Below, in pieces: positions 16,522 to 24,703 of a stretch of DNA of 64,000 nucleotides (its first letter is position 1; the number at the start of each line of letters is the position of its first letter). Made by a program: the position numbers and the translations under genes. A model generated the notes under the pieces. That model saw only the letters and a program-made list of their open reading frames with translations, made no database searches and was not told the origin of the DNA. Source of the stretch: Nocardioides furvisabuli (GTDB taxonomy: Bacteria; Actinomycetota; Actinomycetes; Propionibacteriales; Nocardioidaceae); the NCBI RefSeq assembly GCF_021083185.1, contig NZ_JAIGQB010000005.1, forward strand, positions 328,166 through 392,165. Direction: 5' to 3'.

Positions 16522-17829
16522 GTGCTCGACCTGACACCCCGGCCCGGCGACCTCGACCCGATCGAGACCGCACCGCTGGAGGACCTGCGCGCACTGCAGC
16601 TCGAGCGGCTCCGGTGGTCGGTGCGCCACGCCTACGACCACGTCGCCCACTACCGCCGCGCCTTCGACGCGGCCGGCGTCGGCCCGGACGACATCAGGTC
16701 GCTGGCCGACCTGGCCCGGCTGCCGTTCACGACCAAGGCGACGCTGCGCGACAACTACCCGTTCGGCATGTTCGCGGTGCCGCGCGAGGACGTCGTACGC
16801 CTCCATGCCTCCAGCGGCACGACCGGCAAGCCGACCGTGGTCGGCTACACCCACGACGACCTCGACATGTGGGCCGACGTCGTCGCCCGGTCCATCCGCG
16901 CGGCGGGTGGGCGGCGCGGGATGGTGCTGCACAACGCCTACGGCTACGGGCTCTTCACCGGCGGTCTCGGCGCCCACGGCGGGGCCGAGCGCCTCGGTTG
17001 CACGGTCGTGCCTGTGTCCGGCGGAATGACGCAACGCCAGGTGCAGCTGATCCTCGACTTCGAGCCCGACGTGATCATGGTGACGCCGTCCTACATGCTC
17101 TCGATCATCGACGAGCTCGAGGCGCAGGGCGTCGACCCGCGCTCGACCTCGCTCAAGGTCGGGATCTTCGGCGCCGAGCCGTGGACCAACGACATGCGCC
17201 GCGAGATGGAGGAGCGCACCGACATGCACGCCGTCGACATCTACGGCCTGTCCGAGGTGATCGGTCCCGGCGTCGCGAGCGAGTGCGTGGAGACCAAGGA
17301 CGGCCTGCACGTGTGGGAGGACCACTTCTACCCCGAGATCATCGATCCCGTGACCGGCGAGGTGCTGCCCGACGGTGAGGAGGGCGAGCTGGTCCTCACC
17401 ACGCTCACCAAGCAGGCGATGCCGGTCATCCGCTACCGCACGCGCGACCTCACTCGGCTGCTGCCCGGCACCGCCCGCACGATGCGGCGGATGGAGAAGA
17501 TCACCGGCCGCACCGACGACATGATCATCCTGCGCGGGGTGAACCTCTTCCCGACCCAGATCGAGGAGATCGTCCTCGGGCTGCCGGCGCTGTCGCCGCA
17601 CTTCCAGTGCCACCTCGACCGCAGCGGCAACCTCGACACCCTCACCGTCCGCGTCGAGCGCCGCGAGCACACCACGCCGGACGAGGTCGCTGCCGCCGAG
17701 GCCGAGCTCGCCCGCAGGATCAAGGCGTCGATCGGTGTCAGCGTGACGGTGGACGTCGTCGACGTGGCGTCGATCGAGCGCTCGGTCGGCAAGATGCGCC
17801 GCATCGTCGACCACCGCCCGGCACGCTGA
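16522..17829 (+). CDS. paaK: Phenylacetate-CoA ligase
   Basis: A 435-residue ANL-superfamily adenylating enzyme. The ATP loop is S97-S-G-T-T-G-K-P104. Further motifs are YGLSEVIGPGVASEC, VIRYRTRDLT and ITGRTDDMIILRGVNLFPTQIEE, the family-specific C-terminal hinge, with a late VGKMRR containing the catalytic-loop lysine. It activates phenylacetate to phenylacetyl-CoA, the first pathway step and the likely source of the regulator's inducer. GTG follows GGAGGA. It is divergent from paaR. Confidence 0.96.
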   Translation: MLDLTPRPGDLDPIETAPLEDLRALQLERLRWSVRHAYDHVAHYRRAFDAAGVGPDDIRSLADLARLPFTTKATLRDNYPFGMFAVPREDVVRLHASSGTTGKPTVVGYTHDDLDMWADVVARSIRAAGGRRGMVLHNAYGYGLFTGGLGAHGGAERLGCTVVPVSGGMTQRQVQLILDFEPDVIMVTPSYMLSIIDELEAQGVDPRSTSLKVGIFGAEPWTNDMRREMEERTDMHAVDIYGLSEVIGPGVASECVETKDGLHVWEDHFYPEIIDPVTGEVLPDGEEGELVLTTLTKQAMPVIRYRTRDLTRLLPGTARTMRRMEKITGRTDDMIILRGVNLFPTQIEEIVLGLPALSPHFQCHLDRSGNLDTLTVRVERREHTTPDEVAAAEAELARRIKASIGVSVTVDVVDVASIERSVGKMRRIVDHRPAR

Positions 17830-18031
17830 TCTCCAGGACATTTACCGACAACCACCGGGCGGGGGCTACAGTGGTCGCAGCGTTCCAGACGCCGTGCCGC
17901 TGTGATCACCCCCGATCCGCCGGCCGCTGCGCACCTGACGCCCGCTCCACACCTCCACGCCGTGGCGTGCGGGCAGAGCCGCACCCGGGCTCGCCCTTGC
18001 TGCGACGCGTACCCAAGTCCGGGAGGACCCC

Positions 18032-20146
18032 TTGGCCCAGCGCCAGCGCTCACGCGGCGGTCGTCGCACCCCTGCGCAAGCCCGTCACAAGGACAACGAG
18101 GGCATCGTCCCCGTGCTGGCCCGCGCCGTGCGCGAGCTCGAGTCCGCCGTCCAGCGCGGACCGCTCGCGCCGGGGCAGCGGGTGCGGTTCCAGGTGGTGG
18201 CCCTGCTGGTGCGCGAGCACCGCGGCGACGTACGTGCCTCGTCCGAGCTGACCGACGCCCAGAAGGCCGACGAGCTCAAGCGCCTCGACGGCATCGCGAC
18301 GATCCTCGCCAAGACCGCCACCCGCGACCCCTCGCTCTTCGCCCTGCTCTCGGAGGACGCAGTGGTCACCGACAGCGCCCGTGACCTGCGCCTGGAGATG
18401 CTGCGCAAGGCCGGGGTCGAGGTCGTCCCCGAGGAGCCCAAGCCCGACGACGAGGCCGGTCCCGGCCTCGGTGAGCGCCGGGTCGTCCCGCAGTCGGTCG
18501 TGCAGCACCAGCTGGCCAACCCGTTCCTCGTGCCCGACTTCGGCATCGGCCGCGAGCGCCGGCGCGTGCACGGCCGGTTGGCGACGTGGGAGCTCCTCGG
18601 CCCGCTGTTCCGCTCCTTCGAGCTCGGCGGCGCCTCCTCGTGCATGGACCTGCCCGAGGCCACCTCCCTCAACGCTCCCGGCAAGCTCGAGCTGATGCCC
18701 CACCAGGCGCGGCTGATCGCCTCGGCCGCTGAGGGCCACCGCACCTTCCTCCTCGCCGACGAGCCCGGCCTCGGCAAGACCGCGCAGGCGCTGCTCGCCG
18801 CGCAGGCCGCTGACGCCTTCCCGCTGCTCGTGGTGTGCCCCAACGTGGTCAAGACCAACTGGGCGCGCGAGACCGAGCGCTGGACCCCGCGTCGCCGCGC
18901 CACCGTGATCCACGGCGACGGCGACCGGGTCGACGCGTTCGCCGACGTCATCATCGTCAACTACGAGATCCTCGATCGCCACGTCGGCTGGCTCGGCGAC
19001 TTCGGCTTCCGCGGGATGGTCGTCGACGAGGCCCACTTCATCAAGAACAAGACCTCGCAGCGCTCGCGCCACGTGCTCGAGCTCTCCGAGCGGTTGCGCG
19101 CCCGCACCGCGCGCCCGCTGCTGATGGCGCTCACGGGCACGCCGCTGATCAACGACATCGAGGACTTCCGCGCGATCTGGCAGTTCCTGGGCTGGATCGA
19201 CGACACCATGCCGATGGCCCGGCTGATGGAGGCGCTCGAGGAGACCGAGCTGACGCCGGCCGACCCGCCGTTCTACCCGGCGGCGCGCAAGGCCGTCATC
19301 GACCAGGGCATCGTGCGCCGCCGCAAGGTCGACGTCGCCTCGGACATCCCGGCCCGCCGCATCGCCGACATCCCCGTCGAGCTCGACGACGAGGACACCC
19401 GCTCGATCCGGGGCGCGGAGCAGGAGCTCGCGCGCAGGCTCGTCCAGCGCTACAAGGCCGCGCTCGAGACCCGGCGTACCGGGTCCGTTGTGGAGGGCAT
19501 CGACCACGAGCTCGTGCGCCGCGTCGCGACGTGGGAGCGCGAGGAGATGGACTCCGGCACCGGTGGGGAGAACGTCTTCTCGATGTTCCGCCGCATCGGC
19601 CGCGCGAAGGCCGGCCTCGCTGCCGACTACGCCGCCCAGCTGGCGCGCAACGTCGGCAAGGTGGTCTTCTTCGCCCGCCACGTCGACGTCATGGACATCG
19701 CCGAGGAGACCTTCACCCGGCGCGGGCTCAAGCACGCCTCGATCCGTGGCGACCAGTCGCCGAAGGCGCGCGAGCGCGCGATCGAGTCGTTCGTCAACGA
19801 CCCCGACGTGCAGGTCATCGTCTGCTCGCTCGCCGCCGCCGGCGTGGGCGTGAACCTCCAGGTCGCGTCCAACGTGGTGCTCGCGGAGCTGTCGTGGACC
19901 GACGCCGAGCAGACCCAGGCGATCGACCGCGTGCACCGCATCGGCCAGAGCGACCCGGTCACGGCGTGGCGGATCATCGCCGCGCAGACCATCGACACCC
20001 GGATCGCGGAGCTCATCGACTCCAAGGCCGGGCTCGCGGCGCGGGCGCTCGACGGCTCCGACGAGGAGGTCTCGTCCTCGGCCAACATCCAGACCGAGGC
20101 CCTGGTCGCGTTGCTCACCGACGCGCTGGAGCGCGAGCTGGGCTGA
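18032..20146 (+). CDS. SNF2-type DEAD/DEAH-box helicase-like ATPase
   Basis: A 704-residue Swi2/Snf2 ATPase. An N-terminal domain of about 215 residues, without a recognised fold, precedes Walker A D243-E-P-G-L-G-K-T250, Walker B D332-E-A-H335, motif III LTGTPLIND, and a C-terminal helicase lobe with VVFFARHVDVMD and the motif VI QAIDRVHRIGQ. It resembles SMARCAL1/HARP-like single-protein remodelers. A TTG start with GGGAGGA upstream fits best. There are no restriction-modification or nuclease neighbours, so it is not obviously a defence gene. Confidence 0.88.
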   Translation: MAQRQRSRGGRRTPAQARHKDNEGIVPVLARAVRELESAVQRGPLAPGQRVRFQVVALLVREHRGDVRASSELTDAQKADELKRLDGIATILAKTATRDPSLFALLSEDAVVTDSARDLRLEMLRKAGVEVVPEEPKPDDEAGPGLGERRVVPQSVVQHQLANPFLVPDFGIGRERRRVHGRLATWELLGPLFRSFELGGASSCMDLPEATSLNAPGKLELMPHQARLIASAAEGHRTFLLADEPGLGKTAQALLAAQAADAFPLLVVCPNVVKTNWARETERWTPRRRATVIHGDGDRVDAFADVIIVNYEILDRHVGWLGDFGFRGMVVDEAHFIKNKTSQRSRHVLELSERLRARTARPLLMALTGTPLINDIEDFRAIWQFLGWIDDTMPMARLMEALEETELTPADPPFYPAARKAVIDQGIVRRRKVDVASDIPARRIADIPVELDDEDTRSIRGAEQELARRLVQRYKAALETRRTGSVVEGIDHELVRRVATWEREEMDSGTGGENVFSMFRRIGRAKAGLAADYAAQLARNVGKVVFFARHVDVMDIAEETFTRRGLKHASIRGDQSPKARERAIESFVNDPDVQVIVCSLAAAGVGVNLQVASNVVLAELSWTDAEQTQAIDRVHRIGQSDPVTAWRIIAAQTIDTRIAELIDSKAGLAARALDGSDEEVSSSANIQTEALVALLTDALERELG

Positions 20147-20218
20147 GTCCCACCCCTGCGGACCTGCTGGGGACCCCCGGCCCTTGTCCCGCCGGTCCTC
20201 GGCCGGTAGGCAGGAGGC

Positions 20219-20686
20219 ATGAGCGAAGATCGCGAAATCTACGGCGACATGTCGGTCGACGACGAGGACCAGCTGCAGCCCGGGGACACGCTGGACGACG
20301 GCGACCTCGAGGACGTGCTCGACCGCGGCTACTCGCCGCCGGACCGGGCCCCGAAGGGATACGAGGACTACCCGACCGAGGCCGAGCGCCTCCAGGGCGA
20401 GTCCCTCGACGAGAAGCTCGCCGAGGAGGAGCCCGAGCCCGACCCGTACGCCGAGGCGGAGGCCGAGGACGCCACCGACCGCGAGGACGAGAACGCCCTC
20501 GACGAGCAGCTCGGCCTCGACGAGGCCGACGAGCGCAGCGGGCGGCTGGTGCAGCCGGACGAGGGGCTCGGTGAGGACGTCGACAAGCAGGAGGTCGCCC
20601 TCGACGTCGGCATCGACGGTGCCGGCGCCTCGGCCGAGGAGGCCGCCATGCACATCACCCGTGAGCCGGAGCCGCCGACGGGCTGA
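20219..20686 (+). CDS. DUF5709 family acidic protein
   Basis: A 155-residue, strongly acidic protein. The segment GYSPPDRAPKGYEDYPTEAE followed by GESLDEKLAEEEPEPDPYA is the hallmark of DUF5709, a family of unknown function common in actinobacteria. There is no signal peptide or membrane segment. Spacing between AGGAGG and the ATG is unusually short. It is convergent with the CHRD gene; two perfect palindromes fill the gap. Confidence 0.85.
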   Translation: MSEDREIYGDMSVDDEDQLQPGDTLDDGDLEDVLDRGYSPPDRAPKGYEDYPTEAERLQGESLDEKLAEEEPEPDPYAEAEAEDATDREDENALDEQLGLDEADERSGRLVQPDEGLGEDVDKQEVALDVGIDGAGASAEEAAMHITREPEPPTG

Positions 20687-20710
20687 GGGTCGGGCCCTTC
20701 CCCGCGTCGC

Positions 20711-20779
20711 GATCCCCGGGTACCCGGGGATCCTCGAGCCTCACCCCCGAAGCTTCGGGGGTGAGGCTCCAGTCTGGAG
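20711..20779. terminator. Three consecutive palindromes between convergent genes
   Basis: A 22-bp perfect palindrome (20711-20732, core CCCCGGGTACCCGGGG) is followed 3 bp later by a 34-bp perfect palindrome (20736-20769, arm GAGCCTCACCCCCGAAG) and an overlapping CTCCAG-T-CTGGAG dyad (20767-20779). Lying between the convergent DUF5709 and CHRD genes, they probably act as a bidirectional terminator, although no U-tract follows on either strand. Confidence 0.65.
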
Positions 20780-20829
20780 GGGGAGGCCTACTCCGGGACG
20801 CCCGGACCCACGACCTCGGACCCGCGACT

Positions 20830-21333
20830 TCAGCGCTCGACGGCCAGCTGCCCGCGGACCGCGCCGCCCGGGTACTCGGCGTTGTGCACGTTCACGTAGT
20901 AGCTGCCCGGGTCGGCCAGGATCTCCGCAACGGTCTGGTCCCCGACGAACTTGCCCGCCTCGCCCTCGGTCAGGCAGTCGGCCGCGTTGCCGTCGGCGGG
21001 TGCGGCCAGGTTGACCACGACCGGACCGTTCGTGCCGGCGGCTCCTTCATGGATGTGTGCCGCCACGGGGGTGCCGACCTTGTCGACCGTCAGCACGTAG
21101 CAGAGCGTGGTCGGGTCGCCATCGACACCGAAGACGTAGGCCTCGCCCCTGCCGTTGGGATCCCCTGCCAGGCGGTTGCTGGTGCCGACCTCTGCGCGGC
21201 CGGTCAGGTCGGCCTCGAGCACGACGTTGGTGTGGCCGGCGACGGCCATGCCCATGGGAACCACGGCGGCGGTGATGGCCGCTGCGGCAACCGCGCCCGC
21301 GATCGCGAAGCGCTTCTTCTTGGTGTCGAACAT
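20830..21333 (-). CDS. Secreted CHRD-domain protein
   Basis: A 167-residue exported protein. Residues 1-32 form a signal peptide (KKKR, hydrophobic core, cleavage after about VAG). The rest is a CHRD (chordin-like) domain: TGRAEVGTSN, then VAAHIHEGAAGTNGPVVVNL and YYVNVHNAEYPGGAVRGQL at the end, all typical. Bacterial CHRD proteins are extracellular and of unknown role. It is the only gene between the palindrome cluster and the acyl-CoA operon. Confidence 0.88.
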   Translation of the reverse strand: MFDTKKKRFAIAGAVAAAAITAAVVPMGMAVAGHTNVVLEADLTGRAEVGTSNRLAGDPNGRGEAYVFGVDGDPTTLCYVLTVDKVGTPVAAHIHEGAAGTNGPVVVNLAAPADGNAADCLTEGEAGKFVGDQTVAEILADPGSYYVNVHNAEYPGGAVRGQLAVER

Positions 21334-21380
21334 GTGAGTCTCCTGGCTGGTGGTCGGACCCCGTCGACAGGGTTCGTGAC

Positions 21381-21409
21381 GGAGGTCACATCGGATTGGT
21401 CCGACCTCC
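21381..21409. terminator. Hairpin after the acyl-CoA operon
   Basis: GGAGGT (21381-21386) and ACCTCC (21404-21409) flank a nested CGGA-ttgg-TCCG stem. It lies 25 bp beyond the last gene of the minus-strand operon and 48 bp before the CHRD start, so it could terminate the operon or form a CHRD leader. No U-tract is present. Confidence 0.4.
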
Positions 21410-21433
21410 GGCATGCGCCGGACCTCCTCCTGC

Positions 21434-22177
21434 CTAGCTCATCCTCCGCAGCACGCCCACCGGCACCCGCTTGATGGCGAACCCGAGCGGCACCCAGGGC
21501 CAGGCCGGCACGACGGCGGACTTCTTCTCCTTCTCGATCGCCTCCACCATGGCGCGCACGCCCTTCTCGGTCGAGGCCATGAGCGGAGTCCTGGCCGAGG
21601 TGCCGGACATCTCGGAGACGATGTAGCCCGGGTAGAGGACGGTCACCTTGATCGGGGTGCCGTGCACGTCGGCGCGGAAGCCCTCGGCGAGGTGCGCGAC
21701 CGCAGCCTTGGTGGCGGCGTACGTCGTGATGTTCCTCGGCATCCCGCGCAGCGCGGAGAAGCTCGAGACCATCACGAGGTGGCCGGAGTTCTGCGCCCGG
21801 AAGATCTGGGCTGCGGCCTCTGTCTGGGCCAGCGCGCCGATGAAGTTGGTCTCCGCGGTCTCGCGGTTGGCGTCGAAGCGGCCGGTGCCGAGCGGCTGGC
21901 CCTTGCCGAGGCCGGCGTTGACGACGACCTTGTCGATGCCGCCGAGCTCGTCGCGGAACTCCTCGAAGACGCGGAAGACGGCGTCGTGGTCGGTGACGTC
22001 GAGCGCCTTGATGCCGACGCGCGCCTGGGGGTGAGCGGTGGTGATCTCGACGGCGAGCTCGTCGAGCCGGTCCGTACGCCGCGCGCACAGCGCGAGGTCG
22101 TGGCCGAGGGCGGCGAACTGGCGTGCCATCTCGGCGCCCAGGCCGCTGCTGGCGCCGGTGATGAGGATGGTCGACAT
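21434..22177 (-). CDS. SDR-family oxidoreductase (acyl-CoA operon, distal gene)
   Basis: A 247-residue classical SDR. The cofactor motif is TGASSGLGAEMA, the structural motif VVNAGLGKGQ, the catalytic serine lies in VMVSSFSALRG and the pair in TYAATKAAV (YxxxK). The C-terminus has a hydrophobic WPWVPLGFAIKR stretch that may touch membrane, as in lipid-metabolising SDRs. It is the fifth gene of the minus-strand operon, 8 bp after the phosphatase gene. Confidence 0.88.
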   Translation of the reverse strand: MSTILITGASSGLGAEMARQFAALGHDLALCARRTDRLDELAVEITTAHPQARVGIKALDVTDHDAVFRVFEEFRDELGGIDKVVVNAGLGKGQPLGTGRFDANRETAETNFIGALAQTEAAAQIFRAQNSGHLVMVSSFSALRGMPRNITTYAATKAAVAHLAEGFRADVHGTPIKVTVLYPGYIVSEMSGTSARTPLMASTEKGVRAMVEAIEKEKKSAVVPAWPWVPLGFAIKRVPVGVLRRMS

Positions 22178-22185
22178 GGGGGTTC

Positions 22186-22866
22186 CTAGCGGTAGGTGAG
22201 CAGGTCGGGGGAGCCGTCGGCGAAGAGGTGGTCGTGGGCGTTGTACGTCACGAGCGTGGTGCCGCTGGCGCCGCACACCACGGTGGAGGCGCCGGTGTTG
22301 ACCGACACCGGGTTGAGCCGCAGCCAGAGGTCCGTGCGGGCACGCGCGTCGTCGGCGAGCAGGGACGCGGCCGCCCACGCGACAGGGCCCCCGCTGGTCA
22401 GCACGACCGCGGTGCCGCTGCGGGGCAGCGCGGTCACGAGCCGGTCGAGGGCGGCCTCCACCCGGGAGGTGAAGGCGCCGAACGACTCGTCGTAGGCGTC
22501 GTCGTGGTCACCGGAGGTCCAACGCAGCGTGGCCTCGGTGAACCAGCGCTGGAAGGCGGCCTTCTCGGACTCGCCCTCCACGGTCGTCGGCTGGTCGTGC
22601 ACCGCGAGCACCTGGACGTGGTCGAACTCGTTCCACCCGGCGTCGACGTCCACGCCAGTGGTCCACCCCGCCCCCTCGAGGACGCCGCCGGCGGTCTGGG
22701 CGTGCCGCTTCATCTCGCCGGCCACCACGACGTCGGGGCTCACGCCCCGTGCTGCCAGTGCGGCTCCGAGCACGCGCGACTGCTCGTGGCCGGTCGGCGA
22801 CAGGTTGTCGTAGTCGTCGGCGCCGAAGGACGCCTGCCCGTGCCGCACCAACAGGATGCGGCTCAC
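22186..22866 (-). CDS. Histidine phosphatase family protein
   Basis: A 226-residue phosphoglycerate-mutase-like phosphatase. The N-terminal LLVRHGQASFGADDYDNLS carries the catalytic RHG; the second arginine is in GEMKRHAQTA and the late histidine region is VVLTSGGPVAW, where the usual TSGG replaces THGG as in SixA-like proteins. It probably dephosphorylates a small metabolite. GTG 22866 overlaps the end of the phosphotransferase gene by 4 bp, so kinase and phosphatase are coupled. Confidence 0.85.
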   Translation of the reverse strand: MSRILLVRHGQASFGADDYDNLSPTGHEQSRVLGAALAARGVSPDVVVAGEMKRHAQTAGGVLEGAGWTTGVDVDAGWNEFDHVQVLAVHDQPTTVEGESEKAAFQRWFTEATLRWTSGDHDDAYDESFGAFTSRVEAALDRLVTALPRSGTAVVLTSGGPVAWAAASLLADDARARTDLWLRLNPVSVNTGASTVVCGASGTTLVTYNAHDHLFADGSPDLLTYR

Positions 22867-23945
22867 GTGCTCGCGTCCTGGATGAGCCCGTCGAGCCGGC
22901 GCCCGATGATCTGCACGGCCGGTCCGAAGAGGGCATACATCTCGTTGGTCGTCTGACCGTGGAAGTACCGGTAGTAGATCTGCTGGGCGATCACGGCCAT
23001 GCGGAAGAGCCCGAAGACCTCGTAGAAGCGCCACTGCTCGCGGCTCACCGACCGGCCGGTGCGCTCGGCGTACGCCGCCACGAACTCGTCGCGCGTCAGC
23101 ATGCCGGGCAGGTGGGTGGGCACCCGCCGCATCATCTGGAACTCCTCGGTGTCGTCGGCCTGGACCCAGTAGGCCATCGAGCCCGCGAGGTCCATCAGCG
23201 GGTCGCCGAGGGTCGCCATCTCCCAGTCCAGCACCCCCACGACCCGCGTCACGTCGTCGGCGTCGAGCACGAGGTTGTCGAGCTTGAAGTCGTTGTGGAT
23301 CACGCAGGTGGCCACGTCGTCGGGCTGGTGGGCGTCGAGCCACGCCATCACCTGCTCGAGGTCGGGCACGTCGTCGGTGCGGGCGTTGCGGTAGCGCGTC
23401 GACCAGCCCTCGACCTGGCGGCGGACGTAACCCGCACCCTTGCCGAGGTCGGCGAGCCCGGTCGCCTCGGGGTCGATGCCGTGGAGCTCGGCGAGCACGT
23501 CGACGGCATCGAGGCAGAGCGCGCGCGCCTGCTCCGGCGACAGCGGCACGTCGGCCGGCCACTCGCTGCGCGGGATGACACCGGCGATGCGGTCCATGGC
23601 GTAGAAGTCGCCGCCGACGATGTCGGGGTCGTCGCAGAAGGCGACCATCGGGGCGACGTAGTCGAAGACCGGCGCCAGTGCCGACTGGATGACGTGCTCG
23701 CGGTGCATGTCGTGCGCGCCCTTGGCCTTCGTGCCCTTCGGCGCGCGGCGGACGATGAGGTCGCGACCGGACGGGAAGCGCAGCAGGTAGGTCAGGTTGG
23801 AAGCCCCACCCGTGAACTGCTGGACGGACGGCTCGCCGTCGAGACCCTCCGGCGTCGTGGCGTGCTCGCGCAGCCACGCGGCCACGCGGGCCACGTCGAA
23901 GGCGTCCTCCTCACGCACCTCGCGGGCGCCCGGCACGGCGCTCAC
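22863..23945 (-). CDS. Phosphotransferase family protein (ACAD10/11 kinase-like)
   Basis: A 360-residue APH/ChoK-fold kinase. Signatures are FTGGASNLTYLL and the long LIVRRAPKGTKAKGAHDMHR linker region of the acyl-CoA dehydrogenase-associated subgroup. The catalytic loop is CVIHNDFKLDNLVL and the metal site GVLDWEMATLGDP. It resembles the kinase domain of ACAD10/11, which phosphorylates 4-hydroxyacyl-CoAs; together with the neighbouring acyl-CoA dehydrogenase this suggests 4-hydroxy acid catabolism. GTG overlaps the preceding SDR stop. Confidence 0.88.
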   Translation of the reverse strand: MSAVPGAREVREEDAFDVARVAAWLREHATTPEGLDGEPSVQQFTGGASNLTYLLRFPSGRDLIVRRAPKGTKAKGAHDMHREHVIQSALAPVFDYVAPMVAFCDDPDIVGGDFYAMDRIAGVIPRSEWPADVPLSPEQARALCLDAVDVLAELHGIDPEATGLADLGKGAGYVRRQVEGWSTRYRNARTDDVPDLEQVMAWLDAHQPDDVATCVIHNDFKLDNLVLDADDVTRVVGVLDWEMATLGDPLMDLAGSMAYWVQADDTEEFQMMRRVPTHLPGMLTRDEFVAAYAERTGRSVSREQWRFYEVFGLFRMAVIAQQIYYRYFHGQTTNEMYALFGPAVQIIGRRLDGLIQDAST

Positions 23946-24703
23946 GAGCCGGCCGCCTGGAGCTTCGCCGCCTGGTCGCGCATCACGGCGTCGTAGGCGG
24001 GCCGGTCGGCCCACTTGAGGAAGTAGGCCTGGCGTGCGGCCTCGTCGGGCACGATCACGTCCTCACCCGCCTCCATCCCGGCCAGCACGGCCGCGGCGAT
24101 CTCGTCAGCGGTGACCCGCGAGCGCTCCACCAGCCCGCCCACCACGCGGCCGACGAGCTCGTCGGAGCCCTGCATGGAGTCCATCAGGTTGGTGCGGAAG
24201 TAGGACGGGCACACCACGCTCGCGCGGATGCCGTACGCCGCCAGCTCGTGGCCGCAGGTCTCGGTGAAGGCCACGACGGCGGCCTTCGTGGCGTTGTAGG
24301 AGCCCATCCCGGCCGGGTGCACGAGGCCGGCGAGCGAAGCGACGTTGACCAGGTGGCCCGACCCCTGCTCCTTGAGCATCGGCGTGAACGTGCGCGTGCC
24401 GCGCACCAGGCCGAAGAGGTTGATGTCGGTGATCCACTGCCATTCCTCGAGCGTGCAGCGGTCGACCCGCCCGCCGCCGGCGACGCCGGCGTTGTTGACC
24501 AGCACGTCGAGACCGCCCCAGCGCTCGCGTACGGCGTCGAGGGCGGCGGCCCAGTCGTCGTCCGAGGTGATGTCGAGGACGAGATCCACGCCTTCTGCGG
24601 CGACGCGGTCGGTGGCCATCACCTCGTCGCCACGGTCCCGGAAGGCCGTCACGAGCGCCGCGCCGAGACCGGAGGCGGCTCCGGTGACCAGGACCCGGTT
24701 CAC
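23942..24703 (-). CDS. SDR-family oxidoreductase (acyl-CoA operon)
   Basis: A 253-residue SDR with VTGAASGLGAALV, LVNNAGVAGGG, VNVASLAGLV and SYNATKAAV (catalytic YxxxK), followed by VCPSYFRTNL. All catalytic elements are intact. A GTG start overlaps the acyl-CoA dehydrogenase stop (GTGA), and its own stop overlaps the phosphotransferase GTG. The substrate is unknown; the operon suggests a hydroxyacyl or lipid-derived alcohol. Confidence 0.9.
   Translation of the reverse strand: MNRVLVTGAASGLGAALVTAFRDRGDEVMATDRVAAEGVDLVLDITSDDDWAAALDAVRERWGGLDVLVNNAGVAGGGRVDRCTLEEWQWITDINLFGLVRGTRTFTPMLKEQGSGHLVNVASLAGLVHPAGMGSYNATKAAVVAFTETCGHELAAYGIRASVVCPSYFRTNLMDSMQGSDELVGRVVGGLVERSRVTADEIAAAVLAGMEAGEDVIVPDEAARQAYFLKWADRPAYDAVMRDQAAKLQAAGS

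Noticed and set aside
18032..20146. Phage-defence system based on the SNF2-like ATPase
   Set aside because: No nuclease, methylase or other defence partner is adjacent; neighbours are paaK and DUF5709.
18050..20653. 867-codon minus-strand frame
   Set aside because: Antisense of the SNF2-like ATPase and DUF5709; no domain recognised.
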